From: Armatimonadota bacterium
GTDB lineage: Bacteria; Armatimonadota; Fimbriimonadia; Fimbriimonadales; Fimbriimonadaceae
Assembly (NCBI GenBank): GCA_025360125.1
Contig: JANYCU010000012.1
Location: 140,117-204,116 of the forward strand
Length of the DNA: 64,000 bases
Reading direction: 5' to 3'
Under the pieces are notes generated by a model, which was given only the letters and a program-made list of their open reading frames with translations, searched no databases and had not been told where the DNA came from. This document shows positions 42,944 through 52,606 of this stretch, one piece after another (position 1 is the stretch's first letter; each line of letters begins with the position of its first letter). A program made the translations under genes and the position numbers.

Positions 42944-44296
42944 TTATAATTCGATCGACTTAGGACGATGCGCAGGTTCAAACTTCATCGATTTAAGTCT
43001 TCGAGCTACCTGAATTTTTGGAACCATAAATCTGGATGCTATTTCTTCGACACGCTTGTCTTGCTGATATTCATATACTTTGCCCTTTTTGCGCTTTGCT
43101 AGAACTGAAACATATTCGTTGAAGCTTTCTCCTTTGGCCAAGGCCAGGTCATCCTCAGAAATCCCTATGCTAGTTCCAAAAGACCAAATGAGCCAGGGAG
43201 AAGCGGCGGACAGAATTGGAACAATCCTAGATGAAAATCCTGAGATTTGAATTGTTCCCGGGAACCTGCGGTCCGCTTTCAAGATTTCTTGCCAACTTGC
43301 TTCGAGCATAGGCGGCGCAGATATCTTTGGAGGTCTCACTCTATGGTTGGTTCGCCGATTGAGAGCCATTCGAATTGCGGCAACATCTGGACTATTTGGC
43401 ATCAAAGTCTCCATATTGTTAACCACAATCGATAAGAGGTTTTGGTCAATATCCTTGCCAAGCAGTAATAAATGTGCCCCAAGCAAGCCCATCAGGGGAC
43501 ACCCAAATTTATCGTAAAGGGCATTAGTCAACTCCTTCGGAGGCATTGTATTGCGCCGAAATGCCATTGCATCCCGCATAAAATCAGTGGTAGCCCAAAG
43601 TCGCATCGCTTCATCAGGACCAACATGTTGCGCTCCATCATACGCACCAATTTGGATCGAAGTGAGACCGAGATCAATAGCGCGACGTCCGCCAGTGAAG
43701 GCTGAAATAGATCTATTTGAAAGGGACACAATTGTTTGGGATCGGTTACCGACATACAATGCCATTTCATGGCTTCCTATGTGTTGCGAACTTGTTCGAA
43801 GAATATAGATTCCAGGCGAGAGATTAAGGCGTACTCCCCAAGTGTTCTTCGTTCGTTGCTCAGCGTCGGACAAAGTAATCCGTTTGCCAGTCGGCGTTCT
43901 CAAACTAAGATTAATATTCTTGTTAAGCGCACATTCCTTGTCAGAGAGAAAAAGTGTTAGATTTCCGGTTCCTTGCTCCGGCCATTGCATCGGCTGGGCT
44001 ACTTGCAGGAACGCTTTTGCAAATTCCTCGGAAAAATTATCAAGCCATCCTTTTTCCGGTCCGGATTTGCTGGATGGACCTAAGCGTAACTGCGTGGTCT
44101 TCGTCACATGCAATGGCACTTGGCGAGTGTCCGCCCCTTTACGATATTTGATCAGGTAACGACCCCGAGGCAAGTCCAAGTTCAAGCCGCCAACACCACG
44201 TCCTAAGAGGCGGTACTTGTTTCCGATGGCGAATACTTCCGTCAACGGGTCAGCACTGATTTTCACCGCAAATTTCTTAATTGGTTCTAAACTCAT
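42944..44296 (-). CDS. Unknown beta-rich protein of the caspase operon
   Basis: A 450-residue protein whose start is ATG 44296, giving an ATGA overlap with the caspase gene; an upstream ATG at 44314 lies inside that gene. The first 80 residues look like a PEGA/Ig-type sandwich (LNLDLPRGRYLIKYRKG), and a second similar unit spans 105-200 (LNLSPGIYILRTSSQ). The remainder is helical with few hallmarks. Caspase-like and hydrolase genes lie upstream in the same operon, and the caspase C-terminal part ends in a similar beta unit (GTFAAGIYYLVVTG). It may be a structural partner or target. Confidence 0.65.
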   Translation of the reverse strand: MSLEPIKKFAVKISADPLTEVFAIGNKYRLLGRGVGGLNLDLPRGRYLIKYRKGADTRQVPLHVTKTTQLRLGPSSKSGPEKGWLDNFSEEFAKAFLQVAQPMQWPEQGTGNLTLFLSDKECALNKNINLSLRTPTGKRITLSDAEQRTKNTWGVRLNLSPGIYILRTSSQHIGSHEMALYVGNRSQTIVSLSNRSISAFTGGRRAIDLGLTSIQIGAYDGAQHVGPDEAMRLWATTDFMRDAMAFRRNTMPPKELTNALYDKFGCPLMGLLGAHLLLLGKDIDQNLLSIVVNNMETLMPNSPDVAAIRMALNRRTNHRVRPPKISAPPMLEASWQEILKADRRFPGTIQISGFSSRIVPILSAASPWLIWSFGTSIGISEDDLALAKGESFNEYVSVLAKRKKGKVYEYQQDKRVEEIASRFMVPKIQVARRLKSMKFEPAHRPKSIEL

Positions 44297-45300
44297 GGAA
44301 TCTCCATCGAACAATTTTCTTGGAAGACGTTTACTGGGACATCCTCTCTTCCAGTCACAACTAAATAATAAATTCCGGCAGCAAAAGTACCGACAAACGG
44401 ACCAATTGTCATATCGTAATCCGCGACAACCGTATCTCTGTCATCGAGTAGCTTGATTTTGCTAGGTGGAGCGCCTGCCTTCGTTGAAATGTTGAGAATA
44501 CACTTTCGTTGTTCGACTTGAGGAACAACCAAAAAGCTGCCTCTGATTGCTACTTCGGGACCAAAATCGAGGCCGAGTTGATCGATCACTGAATTGCGAA
44601 CATAGTCGCCAAGATCATCGGCATCAATATTCTTTGCCCTGCTTCTACGAACCGCAAACCCGTCAAGTCCGTGTAGAACTGCGGTTGTCAGAACGCCTTG
44701 GACTTGGCCACCAGGTCCGGTGGGAAGTTCAAGGGCATCACTTCCCGAATTGGTAGCCAGGATTGCAATTCCTCGGACACCGCTGCCAGAGTTACTTGGC
44801 GTAAACGGGCAAGAGAGGGGTTTTCCGTAAGGTAGGAAGGTTCTACAGGCATCGCAGACCAAAACCACTTCTCGAAACCAGGCTTCAAGACAAATATAGT
44901 CCCACAGCTCTTTTGCTGGGATGCCAAATCCTGTCGCTTGTGGAGTCGCGTTGGCCATAAAAAATCCAGATTGACTTTCAGGATTGTGAAATCCGTGTCC
45001 TGAAAAGAAGAGATAGAGCCGATCTCCTAAAGGAAAATCTCCGCCAATTTGTGCGGCTTCATCCTGCATTTTTTGCACAAACTTGTTGATTTGGCTCTCA
45101 AGGGGCTTCGCCTGAGCAGCAGTTTTCGCCTTGGGGTCCGAGAAGATGTTCTTAATTGCTGTCGGGGCCAGATTTCCCCCCTGAGGATTTACGAGCCAGT
45201 CCTTAAACCGTGCGGCGTCCCATTCGGCTCCCAACAATGGGCCTAGACCAGGATAGTTATTTATCCCGACGATAAGTGCGCGGTGATTGGTTACTGGCAA
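44293..45300 (-). CDS. Caspase-like peptidase (C14 family)
   Basis: A 335-residue protein starting at TTG 45300, one base after the hydrolase stop. Residues 1-230 are a caspase/metacaspase domain: ALIVGINNYPGLGPLLGAEWDA at the start, the catalytic His102 in LFFSGHGF and Cys152 in VLVCDACRTF, with the dyad complete. The C-terminal 100 residues form a beta-sandwich. Bacterial caspase-like proteases are known effectors in abortive-infection and cell-death systems, activated by partner proteins. Here it is sandwiched between a hydrolase and a beta-rich protein in one operon. Confidence 0.88.
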   Translation of the reverse strand: MPVTNHRALIVGINNYPGLGPLLGAEWDAARFKDWLVNPQGGNLAPTAIKNIFSDPKAKTAAQAKPLESQINKFVQKMQDEAAQIGGDFPLGDRLYLFFSGHGFHNPESQSGFFMANATPQATGFGIPAKELWDYICLEAWFREVVLVCDACRTFLPYGKPLSCPFTPSNSGSGVRGIAILATNSGSDALELPTGPGGQVQGVLTTAVLHGLDGFAVRRSRAKNIDADDLGDYVRNSVIDQLGLDFGPEVAIRGSFLVVPQVEQRKCILNISTKAGAPPSKIKLLDDRDTVVADYDMTIGPFVGTFAAGIYYLVVTGREDVPVNVFQENCSMEIP

Positions 45301-45301
45301 T

Positions 45302-46786
45302 TCACTTCCACCCTACTATGATGTCTCTTATACTGTCGAACGTTGTATTTCTTACCGCCTTGCCATTTTGTTTAAATGACGGATGACCAAAGTCGCCATG
45401 GTCTAATGCATTGGTCATATGTTGGGTTTCGGTATCGCTAACAGACCAGCCAACTCGCCCAACGTCTTTACCAAAGAATTTGCATACTTCGTCTACTCCC
45501 TCAACTCCGACTCCAGCTGAACCTCGATAGAATCTCTGCATTCCGACGAGTGGACAGTCAACAATGTCCTCCAAGAGACCGGAAATGAAGTAGAGCAGTG
45601 AACTTGGATAAAACACGGCGACCTGCGGAACAAGTACGTCTCTCCGTTCATTGTCGTCGGTCATCGTAAACATACGAAGATGGGAAATTTGGCTGATATT
45701 CTCGGTGAGTGCCTCGGCAAAGCGATCCATCCTAACTGCAGGAGCCAAAAATACGACTTCGAAAGTTCTTGTTATCCCCATCTTTTTGGCCGCACGAAGC
45801 ATATCGCAAATAAAGATTGCTCCGGCACTGTGACCAATCAGAAGAATTCGTTTTGTCGGGGGTAGATCACGAATTGACTCGAGGAATGCAGTGCCAGCGA
45901 AGACTTCAGGATCGGCTCCAAAAGCATCCTCCGAGTATTGCTTCATGACGCCCCAAACGGTTTCGCCAATATTCGCGATATAAAGTTTTCTTAAGATTTC
46001 TTCAGTAATAGTGGCGTGAAGACCATGGTCTGTCTTCTTCAAGTAACGCCCGATAACGTTACCTATTATTTCAACGACTGCAGTAGCGGCTTTCGCAATC
46101 GAAAGAATTCCTTTTGCGCCATCCGGTCCTGACCAGTCATGGATTACTTCCGGAGACATTAAGGATTTCGAGGATGCTCGGATCGAGAACCCCTTGTGTT
46201 GAGGCTCATTGGGATGTTCCGCCTGAACAACCTTTTGCACTTCCGTGACCAATCTCGGATCAGACTTCAATGACATCTGAATTTGTGATTCCTGAGCTGC
46301 AGTCAAGGGCTCCAACTTATGGAGGTCAATATTTCCCAAGAATGCCCGATCGAAGTCGCCATTTTCAGCACTATGTTCCAAAGCCGCGTCAGTTAGTTTG
46401 AGTTTTGGTTGAAGCATTCCCTTGGTAGCACCAATTGTCTCAAGACCCTTTGCATGTACGAACCCAAAGACACGGTCTCTTATCACCTGGAAAATTGTTT
46501 CCTCAGCTATTTGAAGCCAACTGGTTTCGGCGACTTCGACTATGCCTGTTTTCCAAATAAAGAAGAGGGGGTATGCGCCACTTTTTCGATACTCTGTATC
46601 TAGTTCATTTGCGGCCCTGATAGCAACATCAGCACTCACGAGTCCGCCGTGAAAATGAACAACGAGAGTTTCCGAACTGCTTTTTTGAAATGACTCAATT
46701 ATTTGCTGAAGGTCCTTTCGAGAAGTTCGATCGAATTCGCCCTCCTTCATGTCGACCATTGTTAGGGGATTAGGGGGAAGTGCCAT
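45302..46786 (-). CDS. Alpha/beta hydrolase (lipase-like) of the caspase operon
   Basis: About 494 residues (ATG 46786 or GTG 46795). An early strand VVHFHGGLVSADVAI gives an HG oxyanion stretch, and the nucleophile elbow RILLIGHSAGAIFICDML lies near residue 330 with GHSAG. A likely acid/base pair follows (MTDDNERRD, then DHGDFGHPSF near the end). There is no signal peptide. A long middle insertion (residues 90-310) is helical. It looks like a cytoplasmic lipase or esterase; pairing with a caspase suggests that one may activate the other, or that membrane damage is the outcome. Confidence 0.78.
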   Translation of the reverse strand: MALPPNPLTMVDMKEGEFDRTSRKDLQQIIESFQKSSSETLVVHFHGGLVSADVAIRAANELDTEYRKSGAYPLFFIWKTGIVEVAETSWLQIAEETIFQVIRDRVFGFVHAKGLETIGATKGMLQPKLKLTDAALEHSAENGDFDRAFLGNIDLHKLEPLTAAQESQIQMSLKSDPRLVTEVQKVVQAEHPNEPQHKGFSIRASSKSLMSPEVIHDWSGPDGAKGILSIAKAATAVVEIIGNVIGRYLKKTDHGLHATITEEILRKLYIANIGETVWGVMKQYSEDAFGADPEVFAGTAFLESIRDLPPTKRILLIGHSAGAIFICDMLRAAKKMGITRTFEVVFLAPAVRMDRFAEALTENISQISHLRMFTMTDDNERRDVLVPQVAVFYPSSLLYFISGLLEDIVDCPLVGMQRFYRGSAGVGVEGVDEVCKFFGKDVGRVGWSVSDTETQHMTNALDHGDFGHPSFKQNGKAVRNTTFDSIRDIIVGWK

Positions 46787-46832
46787 ATTATTCACGTGTC
46801 ATTGAAGTTAGATGATTCTCAGAAGGCTGTTC

Positions 46833-47140
46833 CTACTCAAACTTAGACCTCTTGATCCTCTTGGACAGGCCTGCAAGAAAGTAGCCTTGTTCTCCTTGAA
46901 AACAGACTCGATATTTAATGCTGGAACTGTAGAAGCATTCTGTGTCGATCAAGTGCCGAGATCCAAAAAATGTACTTCCTGATGGGACTTTGATCGACAC
47001 TGAAATAATTCGATAGCGGGTTCGATGTTTGCGCCGAAATCACCTCTTGTATTACCTGCTTCAAATCCTTCCCGATGAAGAAACATTTGCCATTGGAGGA
47101 CATCGTCCCCCCTTAAACCTAATTTTAGAACTCTTATCAT
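46833..47140 (-). pseudogene. Peptidoglycan-binding-type protein, frameshifted
   Basis: An ATG at 47140 opens VLKLGLRGDDVLQWQMFLHR, GDFGANIEPAIELFQ, the first half of a PG_binding_1 domain (GxxVxxLQxxL then TxxAxxxFQ). The frame then ends early at TGA, while another frame of the same strand continues with protein-like text (IKVPSGSTFFGSRHLIDTE, YRVCFQGEQGYFLAGLSKR) to TAG at 46833. A one- or two-base indel near 47000 would join them; part of the domain also seems lost. Located directly upstream of the caspase operon. Confidence 0.55.
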
Positions 47141-47218
47141 TTACTCCCCAATTTCACCGCTTCTATTTCAAGGGCGAAGGCACCGAATCGAACGTTAGAT
47201 GCCTTCACAATGATTGGT

Positions 47219-47623
47219 TCAGCCGTTGAATCGCAAGTTAAAGCGAGCGTCGTCGCCGTTGAGAGTCACTGGGCGGAAATCGACTGCAACTCGAATGGGA
47301 TGCTGCGCCGAATTCTTAGGAGCCACAACAACCCCGGCCTCATGATGCAGGACGCCGTCAATATAAACATCAGCCTTATGAGGGTTCAGAATACTTGGTT
47401 TCGCTTCTAACGTAACATTTGTTCCGTTTACGTCAATAACGAACTTAAGACCTTGTAGTTCAACGCTGGCAGCAGAGAACTTTCCAGCCAATTCGACTTT
47501 CGTTGGCGGATCGGTATGCCCGTGGATGTCAACCCATCCTTCCCATTTCTTGGGATCGTTTCGGTTAGCGAAGGCTGCTTGTAGCAGTGACTTAAGAAGC
47601 TGAATAATCGTGCTTAGACTCAT
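47219..47623 (-). CDS. Unknown beta-rich protein
   Basis: A 134-residue protein (start ATG 47623). A short helix (LSTIIQLLKSLLQAAFA) precedes beta-strand text: WEGWVDIHGHTDPPTKVELAG, VIDVNGTNVTLEAKPS, ADVYIDGVLHHEAGVVV, VAVDFRPVTLNG. No signal peptide. It is parallel to the caspase operon and 78 bases from the broken peptidoglycan-binding gene, and divergent from the muramidase. No family recognised. Confidence 0.6.
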   Translation of the reverse strand: MSLSTIIQLLKSLLQAAFANRNDPKKWEGWVDIHGHTDPPTKVELAGKFSAASVELQGLKFVIDVNGTNVTLEAKPSILNPHKADVYIDGVLHHEAGVVVAPKNSAQHPIRVAVDFRPVTLNGDDARFNLRFNG

Positions 47624-47723
47624 TTCAAATGCATTATACACATCAATTTGATTTCTTTCATTAAGATTTTATTTTCTCCAATTCAGTACCTTAATCCCCG
47701 ATCGTGTATGATGATCTTTAACT

Positions 47724-48308
47724 ATGAGTTCTACCAAAGTTAGCTTTTCACAATCAGATGTAATCGCCGCTGCCGGACTTGATCCTAATTTCAGGGCAGC
47801 TTTGCCATTCATTTTGGACCATGAAGGAATGGTTCTTGAGAATGTTCCGGGCGATCCTGGAGGAGCAACATGCTGCGGAATTACGCATTTTGATTACGAC
47901 GCCTATCGGCACCAACATGGCCTCGCTTTACATTCGTTAGGTCAAATTACTCCGGCCGAGGTTGCTGGTTGCTACCGGGAACACTATTGGCAGCCCCTTC
48001 AGTGCGGAAAGGTTCCTTTTCCTGTAGCAATGGCACTGTTTGATAGCGGAGTCCTATGTGGCAATTTGCGGGCAATCCATTGGCTTCAAATTGAATTGGG
48101 AGTAACTGTTGACGGTGTGCCAGGTCAAAATACTCTCGCGGCCGTAGGTGTTTATGTGCAAAAGCACGGCGCAAGTTTGCTCGCAACCAAAATTCTCGAT
48201 CAGCGTGAGCAATTTCACCGAAATATCGCTTCTGGAACAGGATTGAGTAAGTTTCTGAAAGGTTGGCTGCAGCGTGTTAAAGATTTGAAAGCGTTCATCA
48301 CTCAGTAG
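47724..48308 (+). CDS. Glycoside hydrolase 108 type muramidase
   Basis: A 194-residue peptidoglycan hydrolase. The N-terminal GH108 domain has FILDHEGMVLENVPGDPGGA then GITHFDYDAY, with Glu34 at the catalytic place. The C-terminal part matches PG_binding_3 (PLQCGKVPFPVAMALFDSGV, LGVTVDGVPGQNTLAAV). Phage endolysins and secreted lysozymes share this build. No signal peptide is seen, so release would need a holin or another route. No phage genes are nearby. Confidence 0.85.
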   Translation: MSSTKVSFSQSDVIAAAGLDPNFRAALPFILDHEGMVLENVPGDPGGATCCGITHFDYDAYRHQHGLALHSLGQITPAEVAGCYREHYWQPLQCGKVPFPVAMALFDSGVLCGNLRAIHWLQIELGVTVDGVPGQNTLAAVGVYVQKHGASLLATKILDQREQFHRNIASGTGLSKFLKGWLQRVKDLKAFITQ

Positions 48309-48506
48309 TACGAAACATCGTGTGGGCAACGAATTGAAATTTCACGGCTGTTGACAGGAAGCTTTTCGTGCCAACTCTATACTCAACCTAGAAAGGCAAG
48401 GGCACGCTTAACCCATCGATAGGGGCTCACCTGGTGGGAGCATACATTGTTTGTGTGCAAATATTTCTAAGAAAATCTTCAAAATAGGTCCCTTTGTTTG
48501 CCTAGA

Positions 48507-51500
48507 ATGCCATATCCTATTCTTCTGTGTGTGAGGAAGTGGTTGAAGAAAATTTGTAAGTGCGTTGTACTCTGCGCGCACGATGATTGGTGGTTTATTG
48601 CCAAATGTATCGAGGCGGCAAAGGCTTTCGGCCCAATACTCGCCTTCGTCTCCCGAACTTCCTGGAATGGCTCAACCGGCGACTGGCAACTAGTCGTAAA
48701 CGAAGCCGAAAAAGCCGGAGCTGAAGTCATCCTCGGAGATTGGGATAACGAAACTTCCCACCGCCGCCACGCCTACGAAGAAGCCAAAGCTAAAGGCTAC
48801 CGTTACGCCCTCATCCCCGATGGAGACGAAGTCATCGAGACCAAACTCCTCGAAACGTTAACCAAGATCGCCGATGCCCAAATTGCAGAACGGGTCCACG
48901 CCTACATGGACACCTACTGGAAGTCCGCTCGGTACGTTATCCGTCCGCGTGAACAACTCGCCCCCGCAATCCTCATCGACCTCACCCAGGTTGAACATAT
49001 CTACATCCGCGACTTCCAAGGTGGCCGGCCGATTACCCTCGCGCCCGACCATGGCGTCATCCACCATCTCAGCTACGCCGGACCCGACGAGCGCATCCAC
49101 CGCAAGATCACAACCTGGAGCCACAAACACGAGCTCGTCCCAGATTGGTATCACAACGTCTGGCTCAAGTGGGACCAAGACAAGACCCTTCGTGATTTCC
49201 ACCCGACGCATCCACAAGCCTACGGAATGGCCGAACGGATTGAGACTCCCGAAATCCTCAAAGGAATATGGGATGAACGCCCCGTCGCCAATACCAATCC
49301 CGACAAACCGAAAAAATGGCCGACCTTAAGCATCGTCATCCCCCTCCACGGTGGACGAGCGGATATCAAGCAATGCCTTGACAGTCTCGAAAAGTGCCAA
49401 GACCTGATTCACGAACTCATCGTTGTCGATGACGCATCTCCCGATGACGCACCTGAAGAAGCCAAACGAAAGAACGTAGTGCTAGTCGCAAGCGAGGCAA
49501 ACCTGGGCTTCGCCAAAACCTGCAACCGGGGATTCGAAACATCCACCGGCGAAGTCATCCTCTTCCTCAACTCCGACACGATCGTCCCCAGACCCGGTCT
49601 CATCAAACTCATTGAAGGGCTGACCAAATCTGGATCGATTGGAGCCGCTGGACCAATGTCCAACAATGTCGGCTACCACCAGCGCATTCCTCCAACCTAC
49701 ACGAGTCTCGACACCCTTGACAATTTCGCCGCCGACCTTGCCGAAACCCAAACCGAAGACAGGGACGTCGAAATCCTCGTCGGCTTTGCTTTGGCCATCC
49801 GGCGAGCAACTCTCAATGAAGTCGGAGCTTTCGACGAACGATTTCCTGTCGGAATGTTCGAAGACACCGACCTCTGCTACCGCATCGCCCGCGCCGGATA
49901 CCGCTTGCGCATGGTCACAGGAGCCTACGTCCACCATTGGGGATCGCGCACCCTGCAACGGGTCATCCGTGATATGGAAAGTCTGCTTCACCAAAACGGA
50001 GCCATATACCGTGAAAAGTGGCAGTCAGATATCGAATGCGGCTACGCCTCCCACCTACCCGGCTTCAACCTCAACGACGGCCTAGTCAGATTCGATGAAA
50101 CGAGATCACCAGATCGCATAAAGCTGCATTTGGAAGAACTTAAGCAAAGAGCCAACATCTCCCTGTGCATGATTGTCAAGAATGAAGAGCGCGTCCTTAG
50201 CCAATGCCTCGAAAGTGCCAAGCCGTTCTTTAAAGAAATCATCGTGGTCGATACGGGATCAACGGACCGCACCAAAGAGATTGCCCGCGAACACGGCGTC
50301 AAACTCATTGAAAGCACGTGGCCAGATAGTTTCGCCGCTGCCCGTAACGAATCCCTCAGTCACGCCACCGGCGACTGGATTTTCTGGCTCGATGCTGACG
50401 ACGTGTTGCCCTTGCAAAGCGGCGAAGCCATTCTTCACGCCGCGATTAATGCCGGGCCTGAAATCACCGGCTTTATCGTCCCTGTCCAATTCGTCGAAGA
50501 AGGACCGAACGCCGGAACCAAGGTGGACCACGTCAAACTTATTCGCAACTTCCCAGGCATTGAATTTGAAGGCCGTATTCATGAGCAAATCCTCAGTTCT
50601 ATTCGCAAGCACGGCGGCGAAATCGTGCGCCTTAACGCCGTTGTCCTGCACGCTGGGTACGACACCAGCATCAAAGGACAAGCTAAAAAACGAACCCGTG
50701 ACTGGCATCTGTTAAATCTTGACCTCCAAGATCGCCCCAAGCACCCATTCGTCTGGTTCAACATCGGCATGACCCACCACTACACGGGAGGTCATCATGA
50801 AGCGGTCGAGGCGCTGAAGAAGAGCATCCAGTTCGCTGGCGGGCAAGATTCGCACCTTCGCAAAGCATATTCACTTATGGGAGTCTCATACCGTGTACTC
50901 GGCCTACTTGACGAATCCGAACATGCTTTTCAAGAAGGACTCAAAAGGGTCGGCGAAGACCCCGAACTCACCTTCCAGCTAGCGATGACGGAGACAGCGA
51001 AAGGCAATCTCATCGAAGCTAAGCGCCTCTACGAAGACGTCCCCGAAGACACCGGCGAATATTTCAGCAGCATCGATATCGGAATTCTCACCTTCAAGCG
51101 CCTGCACAATCTCGGAGGTATCAAGATGGCGCTTGGCGACTATATCGGCGCCCGAAGGGACTGGACCAATGCTTTCCAATCCAACCCGAGATCTACCATC
51201 AGTCTCATCGCTCTTATCGACGCCGCCCTCGAATATGGTGACCTCAATACAGCCCGAACCGCACTCGAAGACCTGAGCCGCGTTGAAGGATTCTCCATTG
51301 ACTGGGCCGAAAGGAGAGCCAAGCTCGCCGATAGCCTGCAAGAACCGAATGGCGCAATGGGTTGCCTCGACTTCTTCGTCCAAACGAACAGCCACGCAAT
51401 CGGTCCTCGCCTCGTTTTATCGAGAATGCTCCTCGCCAACGAGAAAGCACACCTCGCCGTCCCGCACCTCCAAACGCTTGAGAGGCAAAGTGTTGCCGAA

Positions 51501-52511
51501 GCCGCGTTTATGCTCGGCGTCTATGCACTTCAGAACGGCGACCTAACCAGCGCCCTTCGTTTCACAGAGCGGGCCATCGAACTCAATCCTAGTCATACAC
51601 AAAGCCAACAACAACTCCAAAGTATTCGCGCTCTGATCGATGAGCCAATACCATCAATCCTTAGCGCAGAAGAGCAGAGAAAGCTTCTGATTGGGCCAGA
51701 TGTAGGAACCCTGAGCAAAGCTACCAAAAGGCACTCGATCGTCATCGTCACCTACAACTCAAGAGAGTGGATAACCAAATGCTTAAATACGGTTTTGCCG
51801 ACAATCACTGAAAACGATGAAATTATAATCGTGGACAATGCGTCAATGGATGAAACCATCAAAGCAATTCCAAAGCTTAAACAGCTTAAAGTAATTGCAA
51901 GTAACGAGAATCTTGGTTACGCTCCGGCTGCAAATGTCGGCATTCGCGCCAGCAAAGGCGAGTTCATAACCCTCCTTAATCCCGATACTGAAGTGAGCCC
52001 TGGCTGGTTAGAGGGACTCGCGAGTAGCATCGATGAAACCACCGGCGCGGTTGGCCCAGTCTCCGACAACATCGGCGGAGCCCAGTTCATTGGCCACTAT
52101 CTACAGAGTGGATTTCCAATTCACCAATTACAGGCAGAAATGAAGCGCCGGTACGAAGATCAAACCGTGGATACCAAGCTAATCATGGGAATGTGTTGTA
52201 TGGTTCGTCGCGAAGTCTTTAACGAGTCAGGATTGCTCGATGAAGGGCTGTTTTTAGGTGCGGACGACCTCGAACATTCGTGGCGGCTAAAGAAACTCGG
52301 CTACAAACTCACGATCGCGCTTGATGTCTTTGTGCATCACGCTGGACAGAAGAGTTTCGAAACTCGCGATAGGTCTGAAGTTGCAGACCTCGTGACGAAG
52401 AGCGACACACACTTGAAAGAAAAACTGTCCAAGTTTTACGGTGACCGTCAACTCACCTCTCACCAGCTTTGGAGTTGCAACATATTCGATGAAGCGCTAC
52501 AAAGGGTTTGA
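48507..52511 (+). CDS. Giant multi-domain glycosyltransferase (three GT2 modules with TPR)
   Basis: About 1334 residues. The first 270 residues are a GT2-related module (VVLCAHDDWWF, ALIPDGDEV). Full GT-A domains follow: ~275-510 (LSIVIPLHGGRADIKQCLDS, VVDDASPDD, FLNSDT, a late EDTDLCYRIARAGY), ~545-770 (SLCMIVKNEERVLSQCLESA, VVDTGSTDRT, WLDADD), and ~1080-1330 (IVIVTYNSREWITKCLNTVL, VDNASMDET, LLNPDTE). Between the last two lie TPR-like helices (~760-1040). The start could also be TTG 48543. It would build or attach a glycan in several steps. The stretch 48600-51650 is richer in GC-ending codons than the gene ends or its neighbours. Confidence 0.87.
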   Translation: MPYPILLCVRKWLKKICKCVVLCAHDDWWFIAKCIEAAKAFGPILAFVSRTSWNGSTGDWQLVVNEAEKAGAEVILGDWDNETSHRRHAYEEAKAKGYRYALIPDGDEVIETKLLETLTKIADAQIAERVHAYMDTYWKSARYVIRPREQLAPAILIDLTQVEHIYIRDFQGGRPITLAPDHGVIHHLSYAGPDERIHRKITTWSHKHELVPDWYHNVWLKWDQDKTLRDFHPTHPQAYGMAERIETPEILKGIWDERPVANTNPDKPKKWPTLSIVIPLHGGRADIKQCLDSLEKCQDLIHELIVVDDASPDDAPEEAKRKNVVLVASEANLGFAKTCNRGFETSTGEVILFLNSDTIVPRPGLIKLIEGLTKSGSIGAAGPMSNNVGYHQRIPPTYTSLDTLDNFAADLAETQTEDRDVEILVGFALAIRRATLNEVGAFDERFPVGMFEDTDLCYRIARAGYRLRMVTGAYVHHWGSRTLQRVIRDMESLLHQNGAIYREKWQSDIECGYASHLPGFNLNDGLVRFDETRSPDRIKLHLEELKQRANISLCMIVKNEERVLSQCLESAKPFFKEIIVVDTGSTDRTKEIAREHGVKLIESTWPDSFAAARNESLSHATGDWIFWLDADDVLPLQSGEAILHAAINAGPEITGFIVPVQFVEEGPNAGTKVDHVKLIRNFPGIEFEGRIHEQILSSIRKHGGEIVRLNAVVLHAGYDTSIKGQAKKRTRDWHLLNLDLQDRPKHPFVWFNIGMTHHYTGGHHEAVEALKKSIQFAGGQDSHLRKAYSLMGVSYRVLGLLDESEHAFQEGLKRVGEDPELTFQLAMTETAKGNLIEAKRLYEDVPEDTGEYFSSIDIGILTFKRLHNLGGIKMALGDYIGARRDWTNAFQSNPRSTISLIALIDAALEYGDLNTARTALEDLSRVEGFSIDWAERRAKLADSLQEPNGAMGCLDFFVQTNSHAIGPRLVLSRMLLANEKAHLAVPHLQTLERQSVAEAAFMLGVYALQNGDLTSALRFTERAIELNPSHTQSQQQLQSIRALIDEPIPSILSAEEQRKLLIGPDVGTLSKATKRHSIVIVTYNSREWITKCLNTVLPTITENDEIIIVDNASMDETIKAIPKLKQLKVIASNENLGYAPAANVGIRASKGEFITLLNPDTEVSPGWLEGLASSIDETTGAVGPVSDNIGGAQFIGHYLQSGFPIHQLQAEMKRRYEDQTVDTKLIMGMCCMVRREVFNESGLLDEGLFLGADDLEHSWRLKKLGYKLTIALDVFVHHAGQKSFETRDRSEVADLVTKSDTHLKEKLSKFYGDRQLTSHQLWSCNIFDEALQRV

Positions 52512-52606
52512 CCACGTGAAAATGTCGCCCACCAAAGTTTGCCGTGAGATACAATTTGTCAATTCGGACCGAAAATCGCAATATAATTGTGATTAGGAAA
52601 TTTTAG

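Noticed and set aside
52556..52587. A full sigma-70 promoter (TTGTCA and TATAAT) before the scaffold gene
   Set aside because: The spacer is 20 bases, too long for a good promoter; only the -10-like hexamer is mentioned with the gene.
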